A DNA stretch of 64,000 nucleotides from Roseiarcus sp963751165 (GCA_963751165.1 CAVVTP010000016.1:124001-188000); one strand, 5' to 3'. Shown: positions 48,388 through 57,599, counted from the first letter of the stretch. Numbers and translations are program-made. The notes: a model not told the origin generated them from the letters alone.

Positions 48388-50883
48388 ATGCCGCCGGGTT
48401 TCGAGTTCCAGGCGCCGCGCATGCCCAAGGCTCTTTTCGTCGACCCCGACGCTCTGCACAAGCCATCGACCCTCACGTTTCCAGAAATTCCAATTCAAGC
48501 GTATCGGACGCCGCTCTCGCAGGAGAGATTGGTTCGGGGTGACGCCGCCCTTCTCGCGGCCCTGCGGCACATGATGATCATCCGCGAGTTCGAAAGCATG
48601 CTGGCCGCTCTGAAAGCGACCGGCGCCTATGCGGGGGTCGCCCACACCTACAAGGGGCCCGCCCATCTTTCGATTGGCCAGGAAGGGGTGGCAGTCGGCG
48701 CGGCGCTTGCGCTCGAGCCCTGCGACCACATCTTCGGCAACCATCGCAGCCACGGCGAATTCATCGCCAAGGGACTTTCGGCGATCGGCAAGCTGCCCAG
48801 GGCCGAACTCCTGGGCGTGATGGAGAGTTTTCGCGGCGGCTCGCTTCTGAAGACCGTCGAGCGTCACATTGGCGGGGAAAGCGAGACCGATCGGGCAGAG
48901 GCCTTTCTGCTGTTCGGCCTGCTGGCGGAAATCTTCATGCGCGCGAACGGATTCAACGGGGGCATGGGCGGCTCGATGCATGCCTTTTTTACCCCCTTCG
49001 GCGCATTCCCCAACAACGCCATCGTCGGCGCCTCGGCCGGCATCGCGACGGGGGCGGCGCTCGCCAAGAAGGTCCTTCTCGGCGACGGCGTCGCGGTCGC
49101 CAGCGTGGGCGACGGATCGGCCGGCTGTGGCCCGGTCTGGGAGGCGATGAACTTCGCTTCGATGGCCCAGTGCCGCACGCTTTGGGACGAGAGGAGGGGC
49201 GGACTGCCGGTGCTCTTCTTCTTCAACAACAACTTCTACGCCATGGGCGGCCAGACGATCGGCGAGACCATGGGCTGGGACCGTCTTTCCCGGATTGCCG
49301 CGGCGGCGAACGCGGAGGCGATGCATGCGGAGACGGTCGATGGAACCAATCCGCTCGCCGTCGCCGACGCCGTCGGGCGAAAGCGCGCACTGCTTCTGGC
49401 CGGTGATGGCCCGGCGCTTTTGGACGTGGAATGCTACCGAAGCGCGGGGCACTCGACCACCGACGCCAACGCCTACCGGACGAAGGACGAGATCGAGCGC
49501 TGGTCGGCCTATGATCCGATCGTCTCGTTCGGCAGGTCGCTCATCGACGCGGGCGTCGTGACCGGCGCGGCCGTCGAGGCGATGAAAGCCGAAGTCGGCG
49601 AGACCATTCGTCGCGTCATTCGCGCCGCGGCGGACCCGACCGTCGCTCCAATCGTGGACATCGAGGCGGAGCCTGACCTGATCGGGCGCCTGATGTTCTC
49701 GAACGTCGAGATACCGGCGCCGTCCAGGCCTGCTCCGACTCGCTCCGACCCCGCCACAAACTCGAGAATCGTGCAGAATGCGAAGAAAAATCGCTTCGGC
49801 CTGTCCGAGTCGGGCGCGAGGCTCTCGGCGATGCGCGCGATCACCGTGCGCGACGGTCTTTTCGAGGCGATCCTTCATCACATGCTCAACGACGAGCGGC
49901 TGATCGCCTATGGCGAGGAAAACCGGGACTGGGGAGGAGCGTTCGGGGTCTACCGCGGCCTTGCGGACCTTTTGCCTTATCACCGGCTGTTCAACGCGCC
50001 GATCTCCGAGGCCGCGATCGTCGCGACGGCGGTCGGCTATGCGCTCGAAGGCGGCCGCGCCCTGATCGAGCTCATGTACGCGGACTTCATCGGCCGCGCA
50101 GGCGACGAGATCTTCAACCAGATGTCGAAATGGCAGGCCATGTCTGCCGGCGCGCTCAAGATTCCCGTCGTCCTGCGCTGCTCGGTCGGCAGCAAATACG
50201 GAGCCCAGCACTCCCAGGACTGGACCGCCCTGATCACCCATATCCCTGGCCTCAAGGTCTTCTATCCCGCGACGCCTTTCGACGCGAAAGGGCTCATGGC
50301 GACGGCTCTTTCGGGCGACGACCCCGTGGTCTTCTTCGAAAGCCAGCGGCTTTACGATGTGCCGGAACTGTTCCACGCCGGCGGCGTCCCGCAGGATTAC
50401 TATCGGATTCGAGCGGGCGAGCCGGACGTGAAACGCGCCGGCGACCATGTCACGATCCTCACGATCGGCCCCGCGCTCTACCCGGCCGTAGACGCGGCGC
50501 GCGAGCTCGAGCAGGCTTACGGCGTTTCGGCCGAGATCATCGACGCCCGGTGCCTCGTGCCGTTCAATTACGATCCGGTCCTCGATTCGGTGCGCAAGAC
50601 CGGCCGGCTGGTCATCGCGACCGAGGCCTCCGAGCGGGGAAGCTTTGCGATGACGCTCGCGGCCAATGTCACGCGGTTCGGCTTTGGCGACCTGAAGGCG
50701 CCCCCGAGGGTCATCGGCTGTCCGAACTGGATCGTTCCCGGGGCGGACATGGAGTCGACCTACTTTCCACAGGCGCACGACATCGTTGATATTGTCGTTG
50801 CGGAGCTGTTTCCGGACCTGAGCAGGACCAGGCGCGGCGTGAGGACCTGGAACGACCTCGACCTCGCCCGACGCGGTCTGTGA
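48388..50883 (+). CDS. 2-oxo-acid/acetoin dehydrogenase E1, fused alpha-beta
   Basis: 831 residues joining both thiamine-diphosphate E1 subunits in one chain. The alpha half (about 50-440) has HLSIGQEGVAVGAALAL, MGGSMHAFF and the ThDP motif GDGSAGCGPVWEAMN...FFFNNNFYAMGG. The beta half (about 480-831) has GEENRDWGGAFGVYRGL, FNAPISEAAIVATAVGYALEG, MYADFIGRAGDEIFNQMSKW and the Transketolase_C domain (VTILTIGPALYPAVDAA...VIATEASERGSFA). It would decarboxylate a 2-oxo acid or cleave acetoin and load the lipoyl carrier. A lipoyl-domain gene and an alpha/beta hydrolase follow, pointing to an acetoin-type system. No E3 gene is nearby. Confidence 0.88.
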   Translation: MPPGFEFQAPRMPKALFVDPDALHKPSTLTFPEIPIQAYRTPLSQERLVRGDAALLAALRHMMIIREFESMLAALKATGAYAGVAHTYKGPAHLSIGQEGVAVGAALALEPCDHIFGNHRSHGEFIAKGLSAIGKLPRAELLGVMESFRGGSLLKTVERHIGGESETDRAEAFLLFGLLAEIFMRANGFNGGMGGSMHAFFTPFGAFPNNAIVGASAGIATGAALAKKVLLGDGVAVASVGDGSAGCGPVWEAMNFASMAQCRTLWDERRGGLPVLFFFNNNFYAMGGQTIGETMGWDRLSRIAAAANAEAMHAETVDGTNPLAVADAVGRKRALLLAGDGPALLDVECYRSAGHSTTDANAYRTKDEIERWSAYDPIVSFGRSLIDAGVVTGAAVEAMKAEVGETIRRVIRAAADPTVAPIVDIEAEPDLIGRLMFSNVEIPAPSRPAPTRSDPATNSRIVQNAKKNRFGLSESGARLSAMRAITVRDGLFEAILHHMLNDERLIAYGEENRDWGGAFGVYRGLADLLPYHRLFNAPISEAAIVATAVGYALEGGRALIELMYADFIGRAGDEIFNQMSKWQAMSAGALKIPVVLRCSVGSKYGAQHSQDWTALITHIPGLKVFYPATPFDAKGLMATALSGDDPVVFFESQRLYDVPELFHAGGVPQDYYRIRAGEPDVKRAGDHVTILTIGPALYPAVDAARELEQAYGVSAEIIDARCLVPFNYDPVLDSVRKTGRLVIATEASERGSFAMTLAANVTRFGFGDLKAPPRVIGCPNWIVPGADMESTYFPQAHDIVDIVVAELFPDLSRTRRGVRTWNDLDLARRGL

Positions 50884-50909
50884 CGGAAGCGCCAGGAAGG
50901 GCGATCGAC

Positions 50910-51149
50910 ATGGACGTCAATATTCTCATGCCGCAACTCGGCAACGAGATCGAGGAAGCGCAGATCGACGCCTGGCTGAAAAAGCCCGGCGACGCGATCG
51001 AGAAGGATGAGCAGATCGTGGTGATTACGACGCCGAAGGTCACTTTCGAGCTCGAAGCGCCGGCGGCGGGAATCCTGAAGGCGATCCTGGTGGAGGCGGA
51101 CGAGATCGCTCCCGTCGGCGCCGTTCTCGGCGTCATAGAAGCCAAGTGA
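50910..51149 (+). CDS. Stand-alone lipoyl (biotinyl/lipoyl) domain protein
   Basis: 79 residues from ATG 50910, which has AGGAAGGG 8 nt upstream; a GTG at 50880 overlapping the E1 stop (GTGA) would add 10 residues. The whole protein is one lipoyl domain: NILMPQLGNEIEEAQIDAWLKKPGD, the modified lysine in ITTPKVTFELEAPAAG, and DEIAPVGAVLGVIEAK. It lacks the subunit-binding and acyltransferase domains of a normal E2. It probably serves as the swinging arm for the fused E1 and the following hydrolase-fold protein. Confidence 0.85.
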   Translation: MDVNILMPQLGNEIEEAQIDAWLKKPGDAIEKDEQIVVITTPKVTFELEAPAAGILKAILVEADEIAPVGAVLGVIEAK

Positions 51150-51925
51150 GCATAACGGCGCCGCCGGTCCCTGCCGTCCACCACGTGGCGGGAGAGGACG
51201 GTCCCGCCATTCTGCTCATACATGGTTTCGGCGCCGACCGGCAGAGCTGGCTCGTCAATCAGCAGGCTCTTGCGGCGGCGGGACGAGTCTTCACCCTCGA
51301 TCTTCCCGGGCACGGGGAAAGCCCGCCGCTCGGCTCCGGCTGTCTCGGCGATTTCGCCGTCGCCGTGCGGACCGCGATCGAGAGCGCGGGCCTCGGCCCG
51401 GTTCACATCGTCGCCCATTCCCTTGGCGGGGCCGTGGCGATCGCGCTCGCCGCCGCCAGGCCCGATCTCGTGCGTTCGCTCGCCCTCATTGCGGGCGCGG
51501 GTCTCGGACGGGGCGTGGACGAGAGGTTTCTTGAAGCCTACCCGAAAGCATCGTCCATCGAGGAGATCGAGGCTTTGCTGCGGCGGCTGGTTGTTCGTCC
51601 GCGCCTCATCAGCCGGTCCTTGGCGGCGAGGGCCCTGGAACAGCTCCGGGCTGCCGGCGTGCGCGAAGGGCTGATTGCGATCGCAGCCGAACTTCGCCGC
51701 ATCGATCTGGTCATCGCGCCGTCCTTCGAGGCAGTCGCCCGCTCATCGTTGCCCCGGACCGCGTTCTGGGGCGCGGCGGACGCCATCATCCCGCTCGATC
51801 CGGCCCGGCTCGAACGCTTCGGCGCCGAAAGCCTCATTCTGGAGGACGCCGCCCACCTGCCGCATGTCGAAAGTCCGCGCCGGGTGAACGAACGGCTGCT
51901 CGGATGGTTGACCGCGCAGCGCTAG
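51146..51925 (+). CDS. Alpha/beta hydrolase, AcoC catalytic-domain-like
   Basis: 259 residues; the GTG start overlaps the lipoyl gene stop (GTGA). Alpha/beta hydrolase fold with oxyanion HGFGADRQSW, nucleophile S92 in VAHSLGGAVA, acid D212 and base H237/H240 (DAAHLPHVE). In AcoC, the E2 of acetoin dehydrogenase, an N-terminal lipoyl domain is followed by just such a hydrolase-fold acetyltransferase; here the two parts are separate but translationally coupled genes totalling about 340 residues. An acyl transfer role is therefore inferred; a simple esterase is the alternative. Confidence 0.82.
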   Translation: MSITAPPVPAVHHVAGEDGPAILLIHGFGADRQSWLVNQQALAAAGRVFTLDLPGHGESPPLGSGCLGDFAVAVRTAIESAGLGPVHIVAHSLGGAVAIALAAARPDLVRSLALIAGAGLGRGVDERFLEAYPKASSIEEIEALLRRLVVRPRLISRSLAARALEQLRAAGVREGLIAIAAELRRIDLVIAPSFEAVARSSLPRTAFWGAADAIIPLDPARLERFGAESLILEDAAHLPHVESPRRVNERLLGWLTAQR

Positions 51926-52377
51926 CGCTTTGGCGCAAAGCCGCGGCCGAATTCCCGGGTATCAGGGAAATTTGCAGGGAACGTCTCGCGTTTCGGCCGA
52001 TTTTCGGGAAAATCGGCACAAAAAATCAAGCGATTGGAGGCGGTTCCACCAAAATTCCCTATTCGGCCGAGCAGGGAACTTTTTTTGCGGAGCAGGGAAT
52101 TCAAATTCCCTGCTCCGGGGAAAGCAGGGATATCTCGCTCGGCTGAGGCGCTCTCTTAAACGCCGCGCTCCTGGGCTGCGCGGCTCCATCCTTGGGCTCA
52201 GAGTTCCGCTGTCGTGAATCTGGCCCCTGTCCTCTCCTATGGCGGGAACTGTCGTTTCGCTCGGGCTTTTCAGGCGCGCCAAGCCCTGACACTCGGGCGG
52301 CTGGCAAGTTGGTTAATTTTGTGTTTCCATTGCGGCGGGACTCCGAGCGGGGCGCGAACGCACGAGGCAAGCTGCGG
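51926..52377. other. Intergenic region with GCAGGGAA-type repeat fragments
   Basis: About 450 bp without a gene. Fragments such as AGGGAAATTTGCAGGGAACG (near 51967), ATTCCCTATTCGG, GAGCAGGGAAC and the palindrome at 52089 make this a degenerate repeat cluster similar to 38730-39221. The frame of the rlpA-like gene is open upstream of 52378, but that part is not conserved. Confidence 0.55.
52089..52116. repeat. GCAGGGAATT palindrome, copy 2
   Basis: A perfect 13-bp inverted repeat, GGAGCAGGGAATT and its complement around a 2-nt centre (CA). The inner 10 bp of each arm equals the palindrome at 38888-38909. A further GCAGGGA follows at about 52124. Confidence 0.75.
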
Positions 52378-53103
52378 ATGCGAACACTTTTTGTTTTCTG
52401 CGCGGTCGCTCTCGGTATGGGTTGCGACGCCTCGGCGGCGGAGCTGGGCTTGGCGTCGTTTTATGGCGCCCAAGGAATGACCGCGGCGCATCGCAGCCTG
52501 CCGATGGGATCGCGGGTCAGGGTCCTCAACCTCGACAACGGCCGGTCCGTGATCCTTAGGATCGTCGACCGGGGGCCGTTCATCCATGGAAGAATCATCG
52601 ACGTTTCGACTGCGGCCGCCGTGATGCTCGGCTTCCGGGACGCCGGGCTGGCCCACGTGAGGATCGAGCGCATTTCCGCGGAAACCTTGGAGGCTAGCGC
52701 CGAACCTTCGCCGTCGGCGACGCCTGCGTCCGACGAGACCTCGTCCTATGCGATCTGTAGTTACGGCGCCGATCGCGTGGAGCATTTGCGAAACGACTTG
52801 GTCGGCGACCGAGCAGCGCCGCTGTGGGGCGATGCGTTGGGATGCGAAAATTTCCGGTTGCGGCTTGTCCGACTTGCGGAGAGCACGGACGATCTGGCGC
52901 CCGTCGTCTCCGCCCTTACAAAAGTCGGTTCAAGCGGGGTGGAGAGGGCCGAGAGCATCCCCGTGAGCGCCCTGGCGGATATGGAGGCGGCCGAGAGCAT
53001 CCCCGTCGGCGCCCTGGCCGAAGCTTTGCAGCGCAAGGCCCCAGCAACGCGTTCTGCGAACCATTGCGCTGCAGCGTCCTGTGAAGTCGCGACAACAGAC
53101 TGA
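52378..53103 (+). CDS. RlpA-like lytic transglycosylase (double-psi beta-barrel)
   Basis: 241 residues. Signal sequence MRTLFVFCAVALGMGCDASA (a Cys is present but without a clear lipobox). The RlpA double-psi barrel follows: LGLASFYGAQGMTAAHRSLPMGSRVRVLNLDNGRSVILRIVDRGPFIHGRIIDVSTAAAVMLG. RlpA proteins act on denuded glycan strands at the septum. The C-terminal 120 residues show no SPOR domain but include two 14-residue repeats with AESIPVxALA (DNA repeats at 52948 and 52990). Whether it is catalytically active is unknown. Confidence 0.82.
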   Translation: MRTLFVFCAVALGMGCDASAAELGLASFYGAQGMTAAHRSLPMGSRVRVLNLDNGRSVILRIVDRGPFIHGRIIDVSTAAAVMLGFRDAGLAHVRIERISAETLEASAEPSPSATPASDETSSYAICSYGADRVEHLRNDLVGDRAAPLWGDALGCENFRLRLVRLAESTDDLAPVVSALTKVGSSGVERAESIPVSALADMEAAESIPVGALAEALQRKAPATRSANHCAAASCEVATTD

Positions 53104-53110
53104 ACTTTCG

Positions 53111-53674
53111 CTAGATTCTTCGCTGCCCGACGCACGTCGGCCTCGGCCCTGACGCACTCGCCTCACAGCGGGCTTCGCGGCACGCTGTCGAGATCAGTCC
53201 GACAGATCTCGCTGACGCCAGAATCGGATCGAGAACGGGACTCTTGGACAACGCCTCTTTCGCGAGTTGCCGGAGCTCGATACGCGGCTTGAGCGCGATC
53301 TCGACGATCGCTCTGAACACCGCCTCTGCTCCGCCGACTACATTCAGCTGAGCGAAGAGCCGCATTCTGTTGATGAGCCCGATCAACCGCTGTTCATCGA
53401 CGTTCGGCGAAATCTCATCGTGTATGAAGGCATCCAACAGCAAATTCGAGGCACTCATTACGAAATCGGCGTACGCGGCTTCCCTCTTCGTCACCTCGCT
53501 TGCGATCCGCTGGAGGCGGTCTTGGCAGCGCTGCGTGTAAGATGGCGGCGGCCATAACGACGCGCCGCCACCGATGAGCGCCCCTAGGCGCTCTACAAGG
53601 CGCTGAGCAGCGACGGGAACCCGGAGCTCGCCACTGTCCTGAAGGTCATTCGGGCGCGAGGCTTCCGCCTCCAT
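53111..53674 (-). CDS. Hypothetical helical protein
   Basis: 187 codons. Residues about 60-165 (REAAYADFVMSASNLLLDAFIHD...LIGLINRMRLFAQLNVVGGAEAVFRAIVEIAL) resemble a widespread family of hypothetical helical proteins with the pattern YxxFIxEASxLYxDAL...LYxxxxRMRL...VxxxAExV. The usual N-terminal membrane helix is missing and the N-terminal 50 residues look random, so the gene may be truncated or start later. Weak ribosome site. Confidence 0.55.
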   Translation of the reverse strand: MEAEASRPNDLQDSGELRVPVAAQRLVERLGALIGGGASLWPPPSYTQRCQDRLQRIASEVTKREAAYADFVMSASNLLLDAFIHDEISPNVDEQRLIGLINRMRLFAQLNVVGGAEAVFRAIVEIALKPRIELRQLAKEALSKSPVLDPILASARSVGLISTACREARCEASASGPRPTCVGQRRI

Positions 53675-53932
53675 TCCGAGCCCGCGTCCGCCGCCTGACG
53701 AAGGTCAAGTACGGAGGACATCCTGCCTCCCGTCAAAGCGGGGACGCCAGTCCTGCGAAGCACAGTACGGAGCAGGATGGCGGCAGGCGATCGACCTGAA
53801 CTTTAAACCCCGTCGCGAAGCCCCGCTCGCGTATTTGGGTGACGCCTTTGACAGCCCGGGGGAAAAATCTGAAGGTCCACGCGCCGGGGCTCGTCCGGCG
53901 AGGGTCGCCCGCTGGGGCGCATCGGATTGCCC

Positions 53933-55864
53933 ATGCTTGGCGTCTGCTACTACCCGGAGCACTGGCCGGAAAATTTTTGGGCCACGGACGCCCGGCGCAT
54001 GCGCACAATGGGCATCGCCACTGTCCGCATCGGCGAATTCGCATGGGCGCGCATCGAGCCGCGGCGCGGCAAATTCCAATGGGACTGGCTCGATCGGGCG
54101 ATGAACGTGCTCGGCGATGCGGGCCTGAAAATCGTCCTCGGCACGCCAACGGCGACGCCGCCCAAATGGCTGATGGACGAATTTCCGGAGATCGCGCCGG
54201 TCGACGATGAGGGCCGCCCGCGCGGGTTCGGCTCGCGCCGGCACTACACGTTCTCATCGAAAATCTACTGGCGCGAAAGCGCGCGGATCGTCGAGGCGCT
54301 GGCGCGACGCTATGGCCGCCATCCGGCGCTGGCCGGCTGGCAGACCGACAACGAATACGGCTGCCACGATACCGTGCTGTCGTGGGCCGTAGAGGATCTG
54401 AAAGCCTTCCGCGATTGGCTTCGGCGGCGCTATCAATCGCCCGAAGAGCTCAACGAGGCCTGGGGCGCTTCGTTCTGGTCGATGGAGGTCGGGAGCTTCA
54501 ACGAGGTTCCGTTGCCCAATCTGACGGTGACGGAGCCCAATCCGGCCGCGCGGCTCGACTTCTGGCGGTTTTCGTCCGAGCAAGTCGCGGCTTACGACCG
54601 CATGCAATGCGAGATCATCCGCCGTCATTCGCCCGGCCGGTGGATCACCCACAATTTCATGGGCTTCTTCAATGAATTCGACCATTGGCCGCTCGGCGAG
54701 CATCTCAATTTCGCCTCGTGGGATTCCTATCCGATCGGCCTCGTCGAGACCTTCCCGTTCGAAGAGCAGGAGCGCGTGCGCTGGCAGGACACGTCCCATC
54801 CGGACGTTGCGCCCTTACATCACGACCTCTATCGCGGCGTCGGCCGGGGGCGCTTCTGGGTGATGGAGCAGCAGCCGGGCCCGGTGAACTGGGCGCGGTG
54901 GAATCCGGCCCCCGCGCGCGGCATGGTGCGATTATGGACGCTCGAAGCGCATGCCCACGGCGCCGAGGTCGTCAGCTATTTCCGCTGGCGGCAGGCGCCC
55001 TTCGCCCAGGAGCAGATGCACGCCGGGCTCAACCTGCCGCACGCGCACGAGCTTTCGCCGGGCGGCCGGGAGGCCGCGGCCGCGGCCGCGGACCTCGTTC
55101 TTCTCGGAGACCTGCCTGCGACCGCGCGGGCCCAGGCAGCGATCGTCTATGATTACGAGGCGCATTGGGTGACCGCGATCGAGCCGCAGGGCGCCGACTT
55201 CCGCTATCCGGAACTGGTGTTCCGCTGGTACGAGGCGATCCGTCGCCTCGGGCTCGACGTCGATTTCGTGAGGGCGGGCGCGAGGCTCGGCGATTATCGC
55301 CTCGTGCTGGCGCCCTCCCTGCCGATCGTCTCGGAGGACGCCGAGAGCGCTTTCGCTGCAGCGCCGGGCATCGTCGCCTTCGGCCCGCGTTCCGGCTGTA
55401 AGACCCGCCGCTTTTCAATTCCCCCGGAACTGCCGCCGGGGCCGCTGCGGCGGTTGGTGCGTTCGCGGGTGATCGAAGTCTCGTCGATGCGGCCGGGCGT
55501 CCGGGTCGCCGTGAACGGCGCGATCTCGGGCCATGCGGAGCGCTGGCGCGAAGTTCTGGAGACGCAGGCCGAAACGCTTGCGGCGTTCCCCGACGGCGCG
55601 CCCGCGCTCGTCGCCAGCGACAACCACCTTTATCTCGCCTGCTGGCCCGACGCCGCCGCGCTCGGCTCGCTGATGGCGCTTTTGTGCCGAAAGGCGGGCC
55701 TCCCGACCATCGAACTGCCGGCGGAGGTGCGCCTGCGCCGCCGCGGCGACCTCACCTTCGCCTTCAACTACGGCGAAACGCCCTGGCCCGCGCCTTTCGC
55801 CGGCGAGCCGGTGCTCGGGGCGCAGAGCGTGGCGCCGCAGGGGTTTGCGGTGTGGCGGGGGTGA
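53933..55864 (+). CDS. GH42 beta-galactosidase
   Basis: 643 residues from ATG 53933 (a TTG lies two codons earlier). Glycoside hydrolase family 42: N-terminal TIM barrel with LGVCYYPEHWPE, TPTATPPKWLMDE, the acid/base E141 in WQTDNEYGCHDT and the nucleophile E312 in FWVMEQQPGPVNW; then the trimerisation domain (AIVYDYEAHWV...) and a C-terminal beta domain. Hydrolyses beta-galactosides in the cytoplasm (no signal peptide). It stands alone, without transporter or regulator. Full length. Confidence 0.93.
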   Translation: MLGVCYYPEHWPENFWATDARRMRTMGIATVRIGEFAWARIEPRRGKFQWDWLDRAMNVLGDAGLKIVLGTPTATPPKWLMDEFPEIAPVDDEGRPRGFGSRRHYTFSSKIYWRESARIVEALARRYGRHPALAGWQTDNEYGCHDTVLSWAVEDLKAFRDWLRRRYQSPEELNEAWGASFWSMEVGSFNEVPLPNLTVTEPNPAARLDFWRFSSEQVAAYDRMQCEIIRRHSPGRWITHNFMGFFNEFDHWPLGEHLNFASWDSYPIGLVETFPFEEQERVRWQDTSHPDVAPLHHDLYRGVGRGRFWVMEQQPGPVNWARWNPAPARGMVRLWTLEAHAHGAEVVSYFRWRQAPFAQEQMHAGLNLPHAHELSPGGREAAAAAADLVLLGDLPATARAQAAIVYDYEAHWVTAIEPQGADFRYPELVFRWYEAIRRLGLDVDFVRAGARLGDYRLVLAPSLPIVSEDAESAFAAAPGIVAFGPRSGCKTRRFSIPPELPPGPLRRLVRSRVIEVSSMRPGVRVAVNGAISGHAERWREVLETQAETLAAFPDGAPALVASDNHLYLACWPDAAALGSLMALLCRKAGLPTIELPAEVRLRRRGDLTFAFNYGETPWPAPFAGEPVLGAQSVAPQGFAVWRG

Positions 55865-55974
55865 GGGGTCGGCGTGATGTTTGTCGACCTCCGCGTGTGC
55901 CCTATAGGTGGACCTCAGGTGGACAGAGAAAGGTGGTGGCGCGGCTGGTCCTGCGGCTAACCTCGATGCTGCCC

Positions 55975-56181
55975 TCAGCCGTCCGCTCGGTGGGCTGCAA
56001 TCAATCTTCGGACTTCATCGACCGTCAGCACGTTTCCGTTGGGTTCAGTGGCCGAGAGCAACTCCGACCAAATGTCTTCGTCCACCGCCCTCGCTCGGCT
56101 GACGAACTCTGCCGTTTCTCGGAAGACCGGCTCTATTTCTCGTCCGGTTCGCAAGTTACGAAATCTGAGCTTCCAGTCCAT
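55975..56181 (-). CDS. Small hypothetical protein
   Basis: 68 codons: MDWKLRFRNLRTGREIEPVFRETAEFVSRARAVDEDIWSELL...LTVDEVRRLIAAHRADG. A GGAGGG site lies 7 nt upstream of the ATG, and the sequence is well balanced rather than GC-skewed, so I believe it is real. No family recognised. Confidence 0.6.
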   Translation of the reverse strand: MDWKLRFRNLRTGREIEPVFRETAEFVSRARAVDEDIWSELLSATEPNGNVLTVDEVRRLIAAHRADG

Positions 56182-56307
56182 TCACGGCCCTCCATCGGCT
56201 GTCAGCAGCGCGTGACTGGCGCTTGGTCCAACACTCACACAATCCCAGGATCGGCGAGACCGGCACGCGCAGGAGATCATGAACCTCATGAAGAAGAGCG
56301 CCTGACC

Positions 56308-56637
56308 ATGGATTGGCTTCACGACGCATCCTACTTTTTCGGCGGCGCTTTTCTCGCCAACGCCGTTCCGCATTTCGTCAGCGGCATGATGGGGCGGCCC
56401 TTTCAGAGCCCGTTCGCCAAACCGCCAGGCAAAGGTCTTTCATCATCGACCGTAAACGTGCTCTGGGGATTTGCGAACTTCGTCATCGCCTACCTTCTCA
56501 TCGCCCGTGTGGGAAACTTCGATCTCCGCGCTGCCGAGAATGTCATCGCCTCGGGGGTGGGCGCGCTGCTGATCGGTGTCATGGCCGCGCGCTCGTTCGG
56601 GCGGTTTCATGGCGGCAACTCGCCCGACGGCTCGTGA
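56308..56637 (+). CDS. Small conserved membrane protein
   Basis: 109 residues: MDWLHDASYFFGGAFLANAVPHFVSGMMGRPFQSPFAKPPGKGLSSSTVNVLWGFANFVIAYLLIARVGNFDLR, then a third helix (VIASGVGALLIGVMAARSFG). This compact three-helix protein with the HFVSGMMGRPFQSPFA motif is a conserved hypothetical in many proteobacteria; function unknown. Confidence 0.8.
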   Translation: MDWLHDASYFFGGAFLANAVPHFVSGMMGRPFQSPFAKPPGKGLSSSTVNVLWGFANFVIAYLLIARVGNFDLRAAENVIASGVGALLIGVMAARSFGRFHGGNSPDGS

Positions 56638-56678
56638 CGGCATGGCCGACGGCGCGCTTCGCTCCCTGAAGTCTTCAA

Positions 56679-57599
56679 CTACCGCCTCTGCGCCGTCGGC
56701 TCGCTTGTCTTCATCGTCGGCGCATGGAGCATGCGCTCGAATTCGGCCGCGGCGGGCGCCAGCGAACGGCCTCTTACACGAAGCCGGTAGAGCGGCCGGC
56801 TGATCGCCAACCCAGCCATCGCCACAGCCTTCAATCTGCCCAAGGCGATCTGATCCTTTGCCGCGGCCAGCGAGACAATGGCGACGCCAACTCCCGAGGC
56901 CACAATCTGCTTGATCGCTTCGGTGCTTCCGATTTCGATGGTTTCGTCCGGGTGCACGCCCGCCTGTTCGAGTGCGGCGGCGACGACCTCTCGCGTGCCC
57001 GATCCGGGCTCGCGGACAAGCAAGGTCATTTTCCCCAATGCATCGGGATCGATCGGACCCTTGTGCGCCGCAAATTGATGGTCGGCCCCGGCGATCAGCG
57101 CCATTTCATCGATCCGCCAAGCGTCCGCCTCGATTTCGGGATCGTCCACCGGGCCTTCGACGACCGCGAGATCGATCTCGCGCGCCAGCAAGCGATCGGC
57201 GATTTTGCGTGTGTTCTCGCTGGTCAGACGGATCTTGATCCGGGGATGCGCGGCGTAGAAGGCGCCGAGGAGGGGCGGCAGCATGTAGGTCGCCACCGTC
57301 GTGCTGGCGCCGAGCCGCAACTCGCCGCGCGTAAGCCCGCGCAGGGCCCACAACTCTTCCTCGGCGCTTCGCTCGGCCCCGAATAGCCTCTGCGCATGCC
57401 GCAGCAGGACAGCCCCGGTTTCCGTCGGGCGCATCCCCGCGCGCCGCTCCAGCAAGGGGGCGCCCAGCTGGCTCTCCAGCTCCTTGACGCCCTTGGAAAC
57501 CGCGGACTGGCTGACGTTGAGCGTCAAAGCCGCTTGGGAAAAGCTGCCGTGCTCCACGACGGCGAAAAACATCCGCAGCAGATGCAGATTGATGGCCAT
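56679..57599 (-). CDS. LysR family transcriptional regulator
   Basis: 306 residues: N-terminal winged HTH (HLLRMFFAVVEHGSFSQAALTLNVSQSAVSKGVKELESQLGAPLLERR, residues 5-55) and a C-terminal substrate-binding effector domain. Divergent from yeiH with 43 bp between starts and a perfect palindrome in the gap, so it probably represses itself and activates yeiH, as CysB/Cbl-like LysR proteins do in similar arrangements. Confidence 0.92.
   Translation of the reverse strand: MAINLHLLRMFFAVVEHGSFSQAALTLNVSQSAVSKGVKELESQLGAPLLERRAGMRPTETGAVLLRHAQRLFGAERSAEEELWALRGLTRGELRLGASTTVATYMLPPLLGAFYAAHPRIKIRLTSENTRKIADRLLAREIDLAVVEGPVDDPEIEADAWRIDEMALIAGADHQFAAHKGPIDPDALGKMTLLVREPGSGTREVVAAALEQAGVHPDETIEIGSTEAIKQIVASGVGVAIVSLAAAKDQIALGRLKAVAMAGLAISRPLYRLRVRGRSLAPAAAEFERMLHAPTMKTSEPTAQRR

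Noticed and set aside
48334..50778. Long minus-strand frame opposite the E1 gene
   Set aside because: Mirror of the fused E1 gene; no domain, no ribosome binding site.
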